From assembly GCA_015680685.1 (NCBI GenBank), contig MNCI01023592.1, positions 129,810-169,280 on the forward strand: DNA of 39,471 nt, given 5' to 3'. Shown in pieces: positions 1 through 9,847 of this stretch (positions within the stretch are counted from its first letter, which is position 1; the number at the start of each line of letters is the position of its first letter). This DNA is from Gnetum montanum. Lineage: Eukaryota > Streptophyta > Gnetopsida > Gnetales > Gnetaceae. The position numbers and the translations under genes are program-made. Under the pieces are notes generated by a model. The model saw nothing but the letters and a program-made list of their open reading frames with translations. It did not search any database and was not told the origin of the DNA.

Positions 1-2019
1 ATGCTGTCCGATGGGCTGAGGTAGAGTTCCACTTGGGTAATACGTTAGTGGTTGGTGGAACTGCCTTGGGTTGCCTTGTGGATAAGGTAACCTTCGGGGT
101 TTTTGTCGTTGGTTAAGTCTTGGATTTAGCGCATACATCCCAGACTCCTGCAGATGTGAGATAATAGGACAACATCCCTTAGGATGGTCATAGTAGCAGA
201 CCTCACATCCACTATCATTTTCGGAATCAGAATTTACAGCCACATCGGAGTTAGTGATTTTTCCCTTACCCTTGTTATGTGCAGGGCTTATATCTCTCCA
301 CTTTTTCTTTCCTTTGTCACTACTTTGCTCAACCTTAGACTCTTCTACAATTTTCAATACTGTCTCTATCTTAGAGTCTAAGGAACTCCATACATCATCT
401 ACCTTAGCTGCTATTTCTGTTGTTAACTTTTGGATCGGCAAGGTTTTCCAGTTCACCAACTCTTCAATTGGTGACTCATCCTCCTCATCACAGAATTTCA
501 CTCCCTTCTTGCGAAGGGAGGGATCGCGGTTGTATTCTTTCGCACTTTCTCTCTTCCGTAGCTCACCCTCTTCTTGTGCTACTTGTTCCAACAAGCTTTC
601 AACTTCATGGGCTCTTAGTTGGGAGAGTCTCCCTTGGGCGTAAGTCCCAAGAGTTCTTCTCGTTTCATTTCTTAGCCCATCCACGATGTGGCAAAGTTCA
701 TCCCGCTTAGCGTACCCATGGCCCGGACAACAATGTAGCAGTGTATAGTAACGGGCCATGGCAACATCCAAGGGTTCATAAGCACCTTGTTTCCAGCCTT
801 GGATCTACATACGCAAGTTGGACACTCTAGAGTACGTTTGATATTTGTTGTTGAACAATTCAAGCATCGTACTCCACCTCCTAATGGTTTTCGGTTCTAA
901 GGACCAGTACCAGCTCTCTGCTTCTTTGATGAGTGTCCTTGGGAACAACTTAAGCTTCTGCCACTCGCTATCAATATTCTGCAAGGCACAGGCATCGTGG
1001 AATTCCTGCAAATGATTTTGCGGATCAGCATTGTATCCCTCTTCAAATCATGGGATATTGTTCATGTCTACTTACTTGATCCGACTGTCCTTTAAATGCC
1101 TTGTGGGAATCCTAACTGCCTTTGTTATGTTAAGCATACTTCAGGTTGTGAGTAGGGGCTCGTCATGATCATCTCTTTCATGACATCTGTGATGTCTTCG
1201 TGGTGGTTCCCTACTCTCCCTACGTCCTTGCCCTTGTCCTAACTCTTCTTGGCCTTCTTGTCAAGGTATTTCATCTTCCCTTTTGCTTTTACTCTCTCCT
1301 TTATGCTCACGATGGTTGTGCCCAGATGTGGAAGGAGAGTGTGAATGGTGAGATGAAGGAGAAGAAGAAGGGGATCCATCACCATGGCGATGTTTCTTAC
1401 CTTCTCTTCAGCTACTTCGGCCCCGATTGTTGTAACGATCTAGGTGTCTGTCCTTAGTGTGAGTGGTTGTTCCTGCCGTGAACAGTTGGTGCTCACGGGG
1501 ATCAGATCATGTAGCATGTACAATTGATCGAAGGCCCTGATGCTTATCCTCTTCACCAGAGTGAGGAGGAGGAACATCATTTTCTAAGAAACCCATTGTG
1601 AGGGGTTCCTCGTCTCCTATTTCACTAATGTCATGGGGGACCTTGCCCTTCAACAATGAATGTTGGCTTTCCTGCCTTGCGTCCCGAATACGTTGGGCAT
1701 TTGTGGGATGATAATCCCTTATGTCATAATCATCCAGAACATATTCCGCGAGCAGTTCTTTCATGCCAATCTGCGCTAAGGCACGAAAAAGCATGTTAGG
1801 GGCAGATCTATCTGGGGGTAACACGATGTTACCTTGCATATCCCTCCATCGCAGTTGTTCATCTTGATGGAGAATAAAAGTGAAGTCAGGGACATACTCA
1901 TCAGGATGAGTATATGTGACCTTAGATTATTTAGGACATGGTTGGTCTGGGTTATGCATATGATGCTGACCGTCTCTTGTGTTGCCCTTAGGTGAGTTAA
2001 TTTCATGAGAAGAAGCCAT
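1..2019 (-). pseudogene. Family T gag, partial and degenerate
   Basis: Capsid-type gag of a Ty3/gypsy-like, non-autonomous LTR element, read on the minus strand from an ATG at 2019 (MASSHEINSPKG). Seen: an N-terminal block QGNIVLPPDRSAPNMLF (about 1839-1780), a charged, histidine-rich middle, and a Retrotrans_gag core around 1011-805 with FHDACALQNIDSEWQKLKLF and the W-Y-W-S-L pattern typical of plant gypsy gag. The same order recurs at 36805-34800. Several stops and frameshifts break it, for example a TAG after QPCPK and a change of frame near 860. No CCHC zinc knuckle was seen. The 3' part, including any protease, lies beyond the left edge. It sits directly downstream of the primer site and LTR at 2142-3221. 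Homology to the 30651-37800 element makes the family call firm; function is lost. Confidence 0.85.
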
Positions 2020-2141
2020 CCTAATGGTGTGTTGTTCTACCGTTATTTATGTTCTTAATTAATTGATTAACCCGAAGGTTCGTTAAAGCTCACAACGATG
2101 TGAGTGATATCCCTTATGTTCAATTGGCAAAAAAACACTTA

Positions 2142-2161
2142 GTCCCTAGCAACGGTGCCAA
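2142..2161 (-). promoter_or_regulatory. Primer-binding site, tRNA-Asp type
   Basis: Immediately inside the LTR the minus strand reads TTGGCACCGTTGCTAGGGAC. This differs from the complement of the plant tRNA-Asp 3' end (TGGCGCCGTTGCCGGGG, recalled) only by transitions. Athila/Tat-type gypsy elements commonly use this site. It fixes the LTR border at 2162. Confidence 0.8.
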
Positions 2162-2519
2162 TGATGAGTGGCGAGGTACCCCTACACTCAACCATATAAA
2201 TACGAGCGTGCACGCGCGATCCGGTCGAACTCCGCAGACTAAATGCCTTAACACCACAAGAAACACTTGGGGTTAATCGTTCATTGTCTTCCCAGGCTTG
2301 CTTGTATGTGTCACGGTGTATCGTTAAGCAAGTCTAAGGTATGTGATTTTTTTGGTATTTTTCAGTTTATATCCTAAGCTATAAGGGAAAGGGTTGAGAA
2401 ACTAACTATCTCTAACTAATTTCCTAAATCTAAATTAACTAGCGTCAGCATCCGTTCCCACTTACCAGACACACCTTGAACTATGCAACTATGGTTACCA
2501 AATGCTAATCGTTACTGGG

Positions 2520-2880
2520 ATCACCACACGTAATGCAAGTGCTCGAAGTGGTCGTATTGAGGCACCTATTTAGCCTAAGTGTGATAAGCAGCTGATTCCT
2601 TGGCTAGCCATACACACCCGTGGGCGCTCGTAGCCAAGTTGTACTTATCACACGTTCTAGCCTAGCGATGAGTAGCTAATTCCTTAACTAGTCGTACACA
2701 TTGGACTACTACTGGGATTACCAAGCGTAGATCCTGGAATACGCTACTGGGTTACCAAGCAGTCACAATGCTCGTAGTCAAGTCGTACTCACGCGTTGCG
2801 ACGAGCATTCGATTCCTTGATTAGCCGTACACATCCGTAGATGCTCGTAATCAAGTCGTACTCGTGCGCACTAGGAAAGC
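2520..2880. repeat. Imperfect internal repeats inside the LTR
   Basis: A block rich in diverged copies of ATTCCTTG..TAGCC(G)TACACA followed by GCTCGTAGTCAAGTCGTACT, visible near 2590, 2670 and 2810. Spacing is irregular, roughly 80-150 bp. It explains why this LTR (1060 bp) is longer than the other family T LTRs (833-897 bp), which keep only one or two related blocks. Confidence 0.55.
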
Positions 2881-3110
2881 AATAAATAACAATAATTAAA
2901 ACCATGTACTGCAAGGTTTATCCAATCAAGTTCGTCTTTATTGCAGTACAAAACTTGTGTTTAGGTTACAAAGTTGCTTGAATAAAGAGCCGTTCACTCT
3001 AGGACTCCTACTGCGGGCACATGGGAAATTAATCTAACTCTGGAGTGTTCAAACTGCCAGAGCTTCGCTACTTCTAGCTAGGATTTGGAAATGAAGGGAG
3101 TGTCGCCTCT

Positions 3111-3221
3111 TATTTATAGATATGGTGGTGGACCGTGATATCGCATGGAGAGACGCAATATCGCATACGCGATATCGTAGGGGATGCGATATCACGGCGC
3201 TATGCATGTCGCATCTCATCA
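3111..3221 (-). promoter_or_regulatory. LTR promoter: GATATC palindrome array plus TATA box
   Basis: On the minus strand the first 110 bp of the LTR hold several GATATC-centred modules (GTGATATCGCATCCCC, ACGATATCGCGTATGCGATA, TGCGATATCACGG) and then TATAAATA at 3118-3111. The same arrangement recurs in every family T LTR of the window, which supports a promoter role; that role is inferred. Confidence 0.65.
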
Positions 3222-3719
3222 ACTATGTTAACTTACCATATCCATTTTTCCCTACTTTGATCTTGACACATTTTTGCAATAGCTTTCATTTGCATACTGG
3301 TTTAGCTTAAATTCTTCTTTCCCTTGGTATTTTTCAATCTTTACATGTTTTATTAGTCTTCCTTAAATTTATATTTTTTCATTCTTGTGATTATATTGAA
3401 TTTGGTTCTCTCTTTTCATATTAATTATTGGGTTATCCTCCTTCCTTGTCAATTCACATTCTAGACTCATTGAGCTCTTTCCTATTATTCTATATCTACT
3501 TTCATCATTCTAGAGTATTACCCAGCTATTTTTTACTAGCTAAACAAGATGTCTCAGACCGTTGCCAAATTTCTCTTCCATATCTCAATATCCCTATCAA
3601 GACATCTTACCCATGCACAGGACATCTCACCCAAGACATCTTTCCTTGTTCCACGATGTCTCTACTAAGACGTCTTTCCTAAGACGTCTTAGCATAAACT
3701 AAGATGTCTCTTAGGCTTC
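3222..3719. other. AT-rich unassigned sequence
   Basis: Pyrimidine-rich, AT-rich DNA flanking the LTR. No conserved coding motif was recognised on either strand; short open frames here have no family resemblance. Copies of AGATGTCTC begin near 3548 and lead into the minisatellite. Confidence 0.5.
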
Positions 3720-4065
3720 CAAGAAATCTCCTAATTCCCAAGATGTCTCATTTCAGATGTCACAATATCTCACCCAAGACATCTCTTTTGAGATGTCATG
3801 ACATTTTCCCTGAGACTTCTTCCTTGAGATGTCACAATATCTCATCCAAGACTTCTTTCCTAAGATGTTACAACATCTTACTCAAGACTTCTTTAACAAG
3901 ATGTCATAACATCTCACCCAAGGCTTCTTCCCTAAGATGTCATGACATTCCATCTGAGACTTCTTTCCCAAGATTTCATGACATCTCACCTTAGAGTTCT
4001 TTCCCAAGATGATACAACATCTCACCTAAGACTTCTCATCTAAGATGTCATGACATATCTCTAAG
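3720..4065. repeat. 36-bp minisatellite with palindromic core
   Basis: Eight contiguous units of about 36 bp run from 3775 to 4062, each of the form AAGACTTCTTTCCTAAGATG followed by TCATGACATCTCACCC; looser copies precede them from 3720. The core GATGTCATGACATC is a perfect palindrome in the best units. Because 36 is divisible by three, the array keeps a frame open with a 12-residue repeat (KTSxLRCHNISP); this is a by-product, not a gene. There are no unique spacers, so it is not a CRISPR array. Confidence 0.85.
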
Positions 4066-4075
4066 ATTTTCTAAA

Positions 4076-4626
4076 ACCCTATCAAATCCTCTCTATTGTT
4101 AGATTGAATTTTTTCTTCTTGTACATGATTAGCATCTTGGAATATGATTGAGTTATGTAAGCTTTCTTGGCTATAGGTTTTGGTTCCTTATGATGCTAGA
4201 TTACCACATGATGGAATTTGACCTATTAGTGTCATGTGAATCATTGGATTGGCATCCTTATGAGGATCTCTTGATGAAATGAAATATTTTCTTCATTTTT
4301 ATATTCCACCATCAATTTGATTATCATATTTGTGTGTTGTTGGTTGTTGGATGTTGGAGCTAGCATCAAGTTCATGTGGATGCTTGGAGATGGACTTCCT
4401 AGAGTTGATTTTCATGTTTGACCTTCACACTAGAATGTAACTTTGTGGCTATTGCTGTGAACCCCATGTTGCAAAAGAAGGTGATTCTATGTCTCCTTGG
4501 TTGCTTTGTTTTAGTGACACCTCTAGCACTAGTGTGTTTGGAGAACATTAGAAGTGATGTCCTGGGTAACGCTTCATATTCTAATTGAGACTAATAATAA
4601 ATCCATGCATATGGTAATTTGATATT
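4076..4626. other. Unassigned sequence left of the solo LTR
   Basis: No coding motif, LTR edge or RNA gene recognised. Moderately AT-rich. It ends in TAGTT (4627-4631), the left target duplication of the solo LTR. Confidence 0.5.
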
Positions 4627-4631
4627 TAGTT

Positions 4632-5205
4632 TGTGTCATGTCCCCATTTCCAAATAATGAAACTGCATAACAAAGATGATGCCTCTTCATAACAAGTGTT
4701 ATTGTTATCGTAATAAGACCCAAAAGGGCAATTGTAATTAAGACCCAAAAGGGCATGTTGTAATAATGGACATGTCTCTTAACGTAGCCTTTGAGGGTAT
4801 AACCTAAGGCATTTATACTTGGGTTTAGAGGTCATGCCAGCATGGAGTGGTGGAGCTAATATAGAAAAGTCATGAGGGATGAGTGAAGCAGGACAAGAAG
4901 TGTTCTGGCCATTCGTTTTGGCTAGGTTATAGGCCTAACCATGGTGGCAATGCTGGATTACCTCTAATGGGATAGATGTTAAAGGAAGAAATCCCAAGGA
5001 ACACTCTCAGAGCATGATCCAAATACACTATTTCATATCAATAAAACATTGTTTTCTTTTTCTTTCTATAGTTTCTCTATTATTTACTTTACGTATAATG
5101 TCAAATGTTACATATATTTGATGTTTGGTATATCATCTTCTTATGCATAATGTCTAATATAACATATATTTGATGTTTGTCATGACATCTAGGAATAGGA
5201 TGTCA
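4632..5205 (+). mobile_element. Solo LTR, 574 bp, TSD TAGTT
   Basis: Starts TGTGTCATGTCCCC, ends AGGATGTCA, and is flanked by perfect 5-bp duplications TAGTT at 4627-4631 and 5206-5210. AATAAA at 5040-5045 marks the plus strand as transcribed. The sequence is homologous, in reverse complement, to 24967-25540, which is also 574 bp. One LTR with its own target duplication is what unequal recombination between the two LTRs of a full element leaves behind. The parent element was probably gypsy, but no internal sequence remains to prove it. Confidence 0.85.
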
Positions 5206-5210
5206 TAGTT

Positions 5211-6018
5211 TGAATGCATGTTGGTTTTGGCTTTTGACGAGTATACATGATAACATAGCACACATATTATACTATGTGGTGCATGCTAGACTATTTTTTA
5301 TGGTAATAATTAGAGTGGAAAAATCTTGACTTTGGCAACATATGATGGATAGATGATATGACTGTGCATTTATATATTTGTATGAATCTTTTGAATGGTT
5401 CTCTTGTATGCTTTGTTAAGCTAACATATTTTGTAGATTAGCCATGCTCCTTCTAATCCCTATGAGATCTATCCATTCAAAAATTGGAGGTTGCCAAGGT
5501 TTCTCACTCAGTTTCATACTAATAACCCATTTTAATTTCACGTTGAATAGTTCTAGGGAGGGGAATGGAGCTATTGGAGGACTTTTACGATGATATGAGC
5601 TTGATGATATTATGTATCAATTTATAGTTTTGGATATTATATTTTGTCATTTTTAGCTTTGTATCAAATATTAATTCTCTTTTCCATTTATGGATATATG
5701 AATCATGTATGGATTAGAATTGTGAAAATATGGCATTCACATATATTATGGAATATAGTTTTGCAACTTATGTTGCCTTATTCTTTTCCAACATTTTTAT
5801 TTTTGCATAAATTTATTTTCATGTACTTCTTTCTTCTACTATTAGTTTTCTCTTCTCTTCTCTTCTCCTCTCTTTGGGGTCATGGCTTCATGATAGGTTC
5901 TTTATTCCTTTTTCTACATAGTTCATTCATTTGCATCTCTTGCCATGACCAATCATTTCATTAGAGGTTCTACAAAATATAATACTCTTCAACCTAAGGT
6001 CTAAGAAGGAGGGTGTTA
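5211..6018. other. Unassigned AT-rich sequence between solo LTR and gypsy integrase
   Basis: About 800 bp, strongly AT-rich, with a TCTTCTCTTCTCTTCTCCTC tract near 5850. An open frame at 5644-5964 encodes a hydrophobic, low-complexity peptide that resembles no family I know. The right end reads AAGAAGGAGGGTGTTACA (about 6004-6021), which could be a polypurine tract plus LTR start, or on the other strand an LTR start TGTAACACCC. No partner copy or duplication was found, so it is left unassigned. Confidence 0.4.
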
Positions 6019-6080
6019 CAATCTATAAGCCAATAGAACATCATTGAGATTGTTGCTCTATTCCTTCCTATACTTACTAA
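6019..6080 (-). pseudogene. Old gypsy integrase, 3' fragment
   Basis: Read on the minus strand across the chromovirus target site, this encodes SKYRKE, a stop (probably an old Trp), SNNLNDVLLAYRL. It matches the integrase stretch following the last catalytic Glu in Ty3/gypsy elements (pattern SKYHRDWxxxLPxxLWAYR). It joins in sense and order to the integrase piece at 24430-24966. The two halves are separated only by the chromovirus and its CTATT duplication, so they were one gene before that insertion. Coding similarity stops at 6019. Confidence 0.75.
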
Positions 6081-6085
6081 CTATT

Positions 6086-7034
6086 TGGAGCACATTCACT
6101 TTAATAATTAATCACCTTCAAATACTAAATCTAGATATTATGAAAAGACAATAACTTTTTTTTTTAGAAAAAAAATGAAAACTAGATATCTTTAATTATT
6201 CAATTAAAATATTACAATAGAGTTTCCAAAACCCACAAAATATAAAACCCTTTAAAAACACCCAAATGATGTTGTAGAGAATGAGACTCTACAACCACAC
6301 AATGGATGTTCTCAATGCAAGACATAACTAATGAAAAATATCTCCCATAACCTAGGACTAAGATTCAAATTAAAGAAGTAAACAAGAGATAAGAACACAT
6401 AGGCCAATCCACATACATTAATCCTAGAGCTACAACCATACTTGTACTCACTCAATGTGCTTTATCACACTCTTGCTAAGCTCTCCTCGTATCAAGAGCT
6501 CCTATCAAAACTTCTCTTTTACTCTTTGTCCATCCATAGACATGAGACACCAACATATTTATTAAGAAAATAAATAAAAACCTAGGGAAACATTTCACAA
6601 GCTAAATTTGAAGTTCCCATATTGTTTCTATCTTTTTCCTCCATCTTCGAGTTGTTTCCCAACTTAAAACAACCATTTCTAAAAGTTTTCTGATCATATA
6701 AGTCATCTTTGACTTTCTTGGATCATCTCCTACATCATTTCAATATTCCAATGAGACATCTACTATTTTTGAGAGACATCTCCTTTTCCTCAACATATCC
6801 TTCTTGAGACATATGCACTATTGGGGAGATGTCTTTCCTAAGACATCTCCTCTATGGTAAGATGTCTCATCCAAATCCAAGATGTCTTCTACCAAACTCA
6901 AAATGGCTTCTATGAAGATTACACTCCTAGCCAAGACATCTCCTTGATCTTCAAGATGTCTCTAAAGAGATCGAAACATGTAAAACACATATGTAGAAAA
7001 TAATAATATGATTGAAAGAGGTGTCCCTACACTA
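6086..7034 (-). repeat. Chromovirus 3' LTR
   Basis: A 949-bp LTR aligned with 23462-24424; for example AAATACTAAATCTAGATATT occurs near the left end of both. The terminal TG of the inner end is mutated (minus strand TAGTGTAGGGACACC against TGGTGTAGAGACACC in the partner). A 3-bp deletion lies at the outer end. The 6755-6965 part is crowded with AGACATCT/AGATGTCT modules. Confidence 0.88.
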
Positions 7035-7099
7035 GCTCATGTATCCTTCAAAAAATGAACTCAAGTAAATAAGGTAGTAGGGTTTGAAGTAATCCCCAC

Positions 7100-8853
7100 T
7101 CATGAAGTTTAGTCTCATGAACCCATATAGCATCATCTATAGACTGATCCTCCCAGTGGATCAAATATACATGCCTCTTGATTCCCTAAGTTTTAGAAGC
7201 CTTTCTCTACTTGAGTATGATTACCTTCTTCTCCACTGAAGGCTTGGACTAATTAATAGCCCTCTTCAATTCATTGATGCTACCTTGTATGGCCTCCTCA
7301 TCAACTAGTCCATGATAGTGCAAAAGATCTAAAATATTAAACACAAAATACAGACTAATGTCATTTGGTAAATCAATCTAAAAAGAATTATCATTAATCT
7401 TAGTCTTGATTTTGAAAATTCCCATATTCTTGGCTTTAAACTTGAAGAAGTTAATATCTCTTAACCACTTCTTCTTCAAGTGCACACAAACCAAGTCACC
7501 AATACCAAAATTTAGCTTCTAATTTTCCTCATTCCTCTTGTGAACTCTCTCTTCAATATTCTTCTCAAGATTTGATTTTACTTATGCATGAAGATCACTC
7601 ACCTCTTGCACAAAATCAATACTAAGTTGAGCTTCACCATCAAAGCTCTTCAAAGTGTTTACCAGTTTGGACAAAATTCATAGTTCACCTAAAATGGGCT
7701 TTTTCTAATGACAACATGAAAAGTATTATTGTATGAAAACTTAGTATGATACAATAAGTTTTTCCACCTATTTGGATATCCATTACATAAACATCTCAAT
7801 ATGTTTAGTCAGGATTTATTCACCACCTTCGTTTGGCCATCATATTGTGGATAACATGCACTAGGAAAATTCAAATTTTCCCTACAATTCTCCAAACTAA
7901 CCTTTAAAAGTAACTTGTGAGTTTGAAGTCTCTTTCACTAACAATATTCAAAAAAATTCCATGCAACTTCAGAACATGCTAGAAAAATAAAATTGCAACA
8001 TGAGAAACATCACTCACCTTCTTACACCAAATGAAGTGTGTCATCATGGAGAACCTTTTGACAACAATAAGAATTGCATTGTTTCCACCTATGATTTTTG
8101 GAATGCCACTCCCAAAATTCATAAACACACTTTCTCATGAACCCTTGGAAATTTTCAAAGGCATATAATATCCATCCACACCTTTACCTCCTTTGAAAAT
8201 CTAAGTCAAACACTCCTTCATAAATTTCAAAACTTTAATTATCATACGAGGTTAGAAATAGTGTCTACCCACAAGTTCCAATGTTTTATCCCTACCCATG
8301 TGACCTACCATGCCAGTAAAATGCTTTTTAAATAAAATCATTTTCCTAAAATCCCAATTAGGAACGCATACCTTTTATTCTTAAATAACAATTCATCTTG
8401 AATATGATAGTTCCCTTACTAGTCTATCATACTCATTAATTGCTCTTTTATGCTCCTCTAAACCTACCTAAAATCAACATCATGCCAGTATAAAGAAGAA
8501 AAATCACCCATACCTTCCACATGAGGTATGTTGAAATTAACTGCATGTACCCTAGATAATGTATCAACCATCACATTGGCTTCTCCACTTTCATCCTTTG
8601 ACACAAAATTTAACTCCTATAATTGTGCAACCCACTTCATATGCTTTGCACTCGAATTCTCTTAAGATTTTAGAAATTAAAGTGCTTTCTAGTTCATCAT
8701 TAAAGTGAAATCCTTGGAAAACAAGTAATGTCTCTAATGCTTCATTGCTTGAAGAATAGCATATAACTCCTTTTCATATACACTATATTTTTTCCTTGAC
8801 TCATGTAACTTTTCTAGAATAAAAGCAATAGTTCTACCTTCTTGTGAAAGTAC
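7100..8853 (-). pseudogene. Chromovirus RNase H, integrase and chromodomain
   Basis: Minus-strand pol 3' half, with order and motifs still readable through stops. RNase H: SRKKYSVYEKELYAILQAMK near 8820-8745. Integrase: GMVGHMGRDKTLELVGRHYF (about 8310-8250), the zinc-binding part, then IPKIIGGNNAILIVVKRFSM and MTHFIWCKKVSDVSHVA (about 8100-7990), where the catalytic Asp of the usual VVDRFSKM has become Lys (VVKRFSM). Integrase C-terminus: FGIGDLVCVHLKKKWLRD followed by IFKIKTKINDN (about 7515-7390). Chromodomain: HVYLIHWEDQSIDDAIWVHE (about 7175-7115), matching the YLVHWxGxxxxDATWxxE pattern; chromodomains bind modified histone H3 and steer integration. The upstream part of the gene continues at 14372 beyond the inserted family T element. 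Confidence 0.85.
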
Positions 8854-8858
8854 CCCAC
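8854..8858. repeat. Target duplication CCCAC (left copy)
   Basis: CCCAC at 8854-8858 is repeated at 14367-14371 right after the second LTR, the 5-bp signature of LTR-element integration into the chromovirus pol gene. Confidence 0.9.
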
Positions 8859-9706
8859 TGATGAGTCATGGTCTATCAGGCCTTGATGCAAGATACTAGG
8901 TCCTGATATCAGACCCATGTTATTGGAGCCCCGATATCGCAGCCGCGATATCACAGTTCTGGTATGAGCCTATAAATAAAAGGTGACACACTTGGTTTTG
9001 GCATTAGTTAGATTTTATTATAAGTTTTTAATTTTAAGTTCCTCTCAACCCTTTCCTCCTAGTGCTTTCCCACAGTGTGGTAATTGTAATTGTACGGCAT
9101 CCTTATTCGAGTGTGACATACTTGGACACGCACATGGTCGGCAATAAAGATCAAGATTACTTCACCATTGCAGCATCCACTTAGCTTAATTATTTATTTA
9201 ATTGTTATCTATTTAACTATTATTTACTACTTTCTTAGTTAATATCTCTTCACCCTTATCTCCTAGTAACGTGGAATGAGTACGACTTAATCACAAGCAT
9301 TCAAGTGTGACTACTTGATAACCCAGTAGCGTACTTAGGCCATGTGCTTGGTAATCCCAGTGGTAGTCGTGCACAAGGTCCAAGATGTGTACGAATGATT
9401 AAAAAATAGATGCTCATTGCACTTAAGCTAGCTTAAACTCTCTCTCTCTCTCTCTCCTAGTTTAATTAATATTATTTTCCATCATACTCAGGAGTAGTAC
9501 TAGTGTAGAAACACATCATACACCTCACTCTCGACTAAACCATACGTGACAAAGCTAATTACTAGTCCAGGTGGGAAGACAGTGAGTTGCGACCTACAAG
9601 TAACTATCTAGATACCACAACTAGCCCATCTATGGAGTTCGATCGGATCATGCATGAAACGCTCATATTCATATGGTTGAGTGTAGGGGTACCTCGCCAC
9701 TCATCA
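8859..9706 (+). repeat. Family T 5' LTR (8859 element)
   Basis: 848 bp, TGATGAGTCATGG to CGCCACTCATCA. TATAAATA at 8971-8978 follows a short GATATC module (CCCGATATCGCAGCCGCGATATCAC, in two blocks, about 8930-8955). GCAATAAAGATC near 9142 is the likely poly(A) signal. A (CT)n run lies at about 9439-9457. The paired LTR at 13470 is 49 bp longer, mostly from extra palindrome units. Confidence 0.92.
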
Positions 9707-9726
9707 TTGGTGCCATTTTCGGGGAC
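9707..9726 (+). promoter_or_regulatory. Primer-binding site, tRNA-Asp type
   Basis: TTGGTGCCATTTTCGGGGAC directly after the LTR. Compared with the recalled tRNA-Asp complement it has four changes, three of them C-to-T or G-to-A transitions, as expected from decay of methylated cytosines. Confidence 0.7.
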
Positions 9727-9847
9727 AGTGCTAGTTATCTAGATTAGTTATGTCATACAAGGTCACTATATAGGAATTAATGATATATCTTTTAGGAAGA
9801 AATAATTATAAAAAGTCACATATAAATTCACACACAATTTCACAACC

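Larger units (their letters stand above)
2162..3221 (-). repeat. Family T LTR (5' LTR of the left-edge element)
   Basis: A 1060-bp LTR running TGATGAG...CTCATCA on either strand (short terminal inverted repeat). In the transcribed (minus) direction it has GATATC-palindrome modules (about 3221-3125), TATAAATA at 3118-3111, and an AATAAA signal in the GCAATAAAGAC context near 2940. Its U3/R half is nearly the same as the LTR starting at 39134, so the two belong to one subfamily. The partner 3' LTR is off the left edge, so the target duplication cannot be checked; the bases following are ACTAT (3222-3226). Confidence 0.9.

Noticed and set aside
3704-3994. 96-codon frame with a 12-residue repeat (KTSxLRCHNISP)
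   Set aside because: It exists only because the 36-bp minisatellite period is divisible by three; units drift without coding constraint.
3775-4062. CRISPR-like array of 36-bp repeats
   Set aside because: The units are directly contiguous with no unique spacers, and the sequence is plant DNA.
5644-5964. Hydrophobic open frame that could suggest a membrane protein
   Set aside because: The hydrophobicity follows from T-rich composition; no family motif, and no support from the surrounding sequence.
5990-6025. LTR border at GGAGGGTGTTACA / TGTAACACCCTCC
   Set aside because: Both readings look like LTR starts, but no second copy, partner end or target duplication was found.
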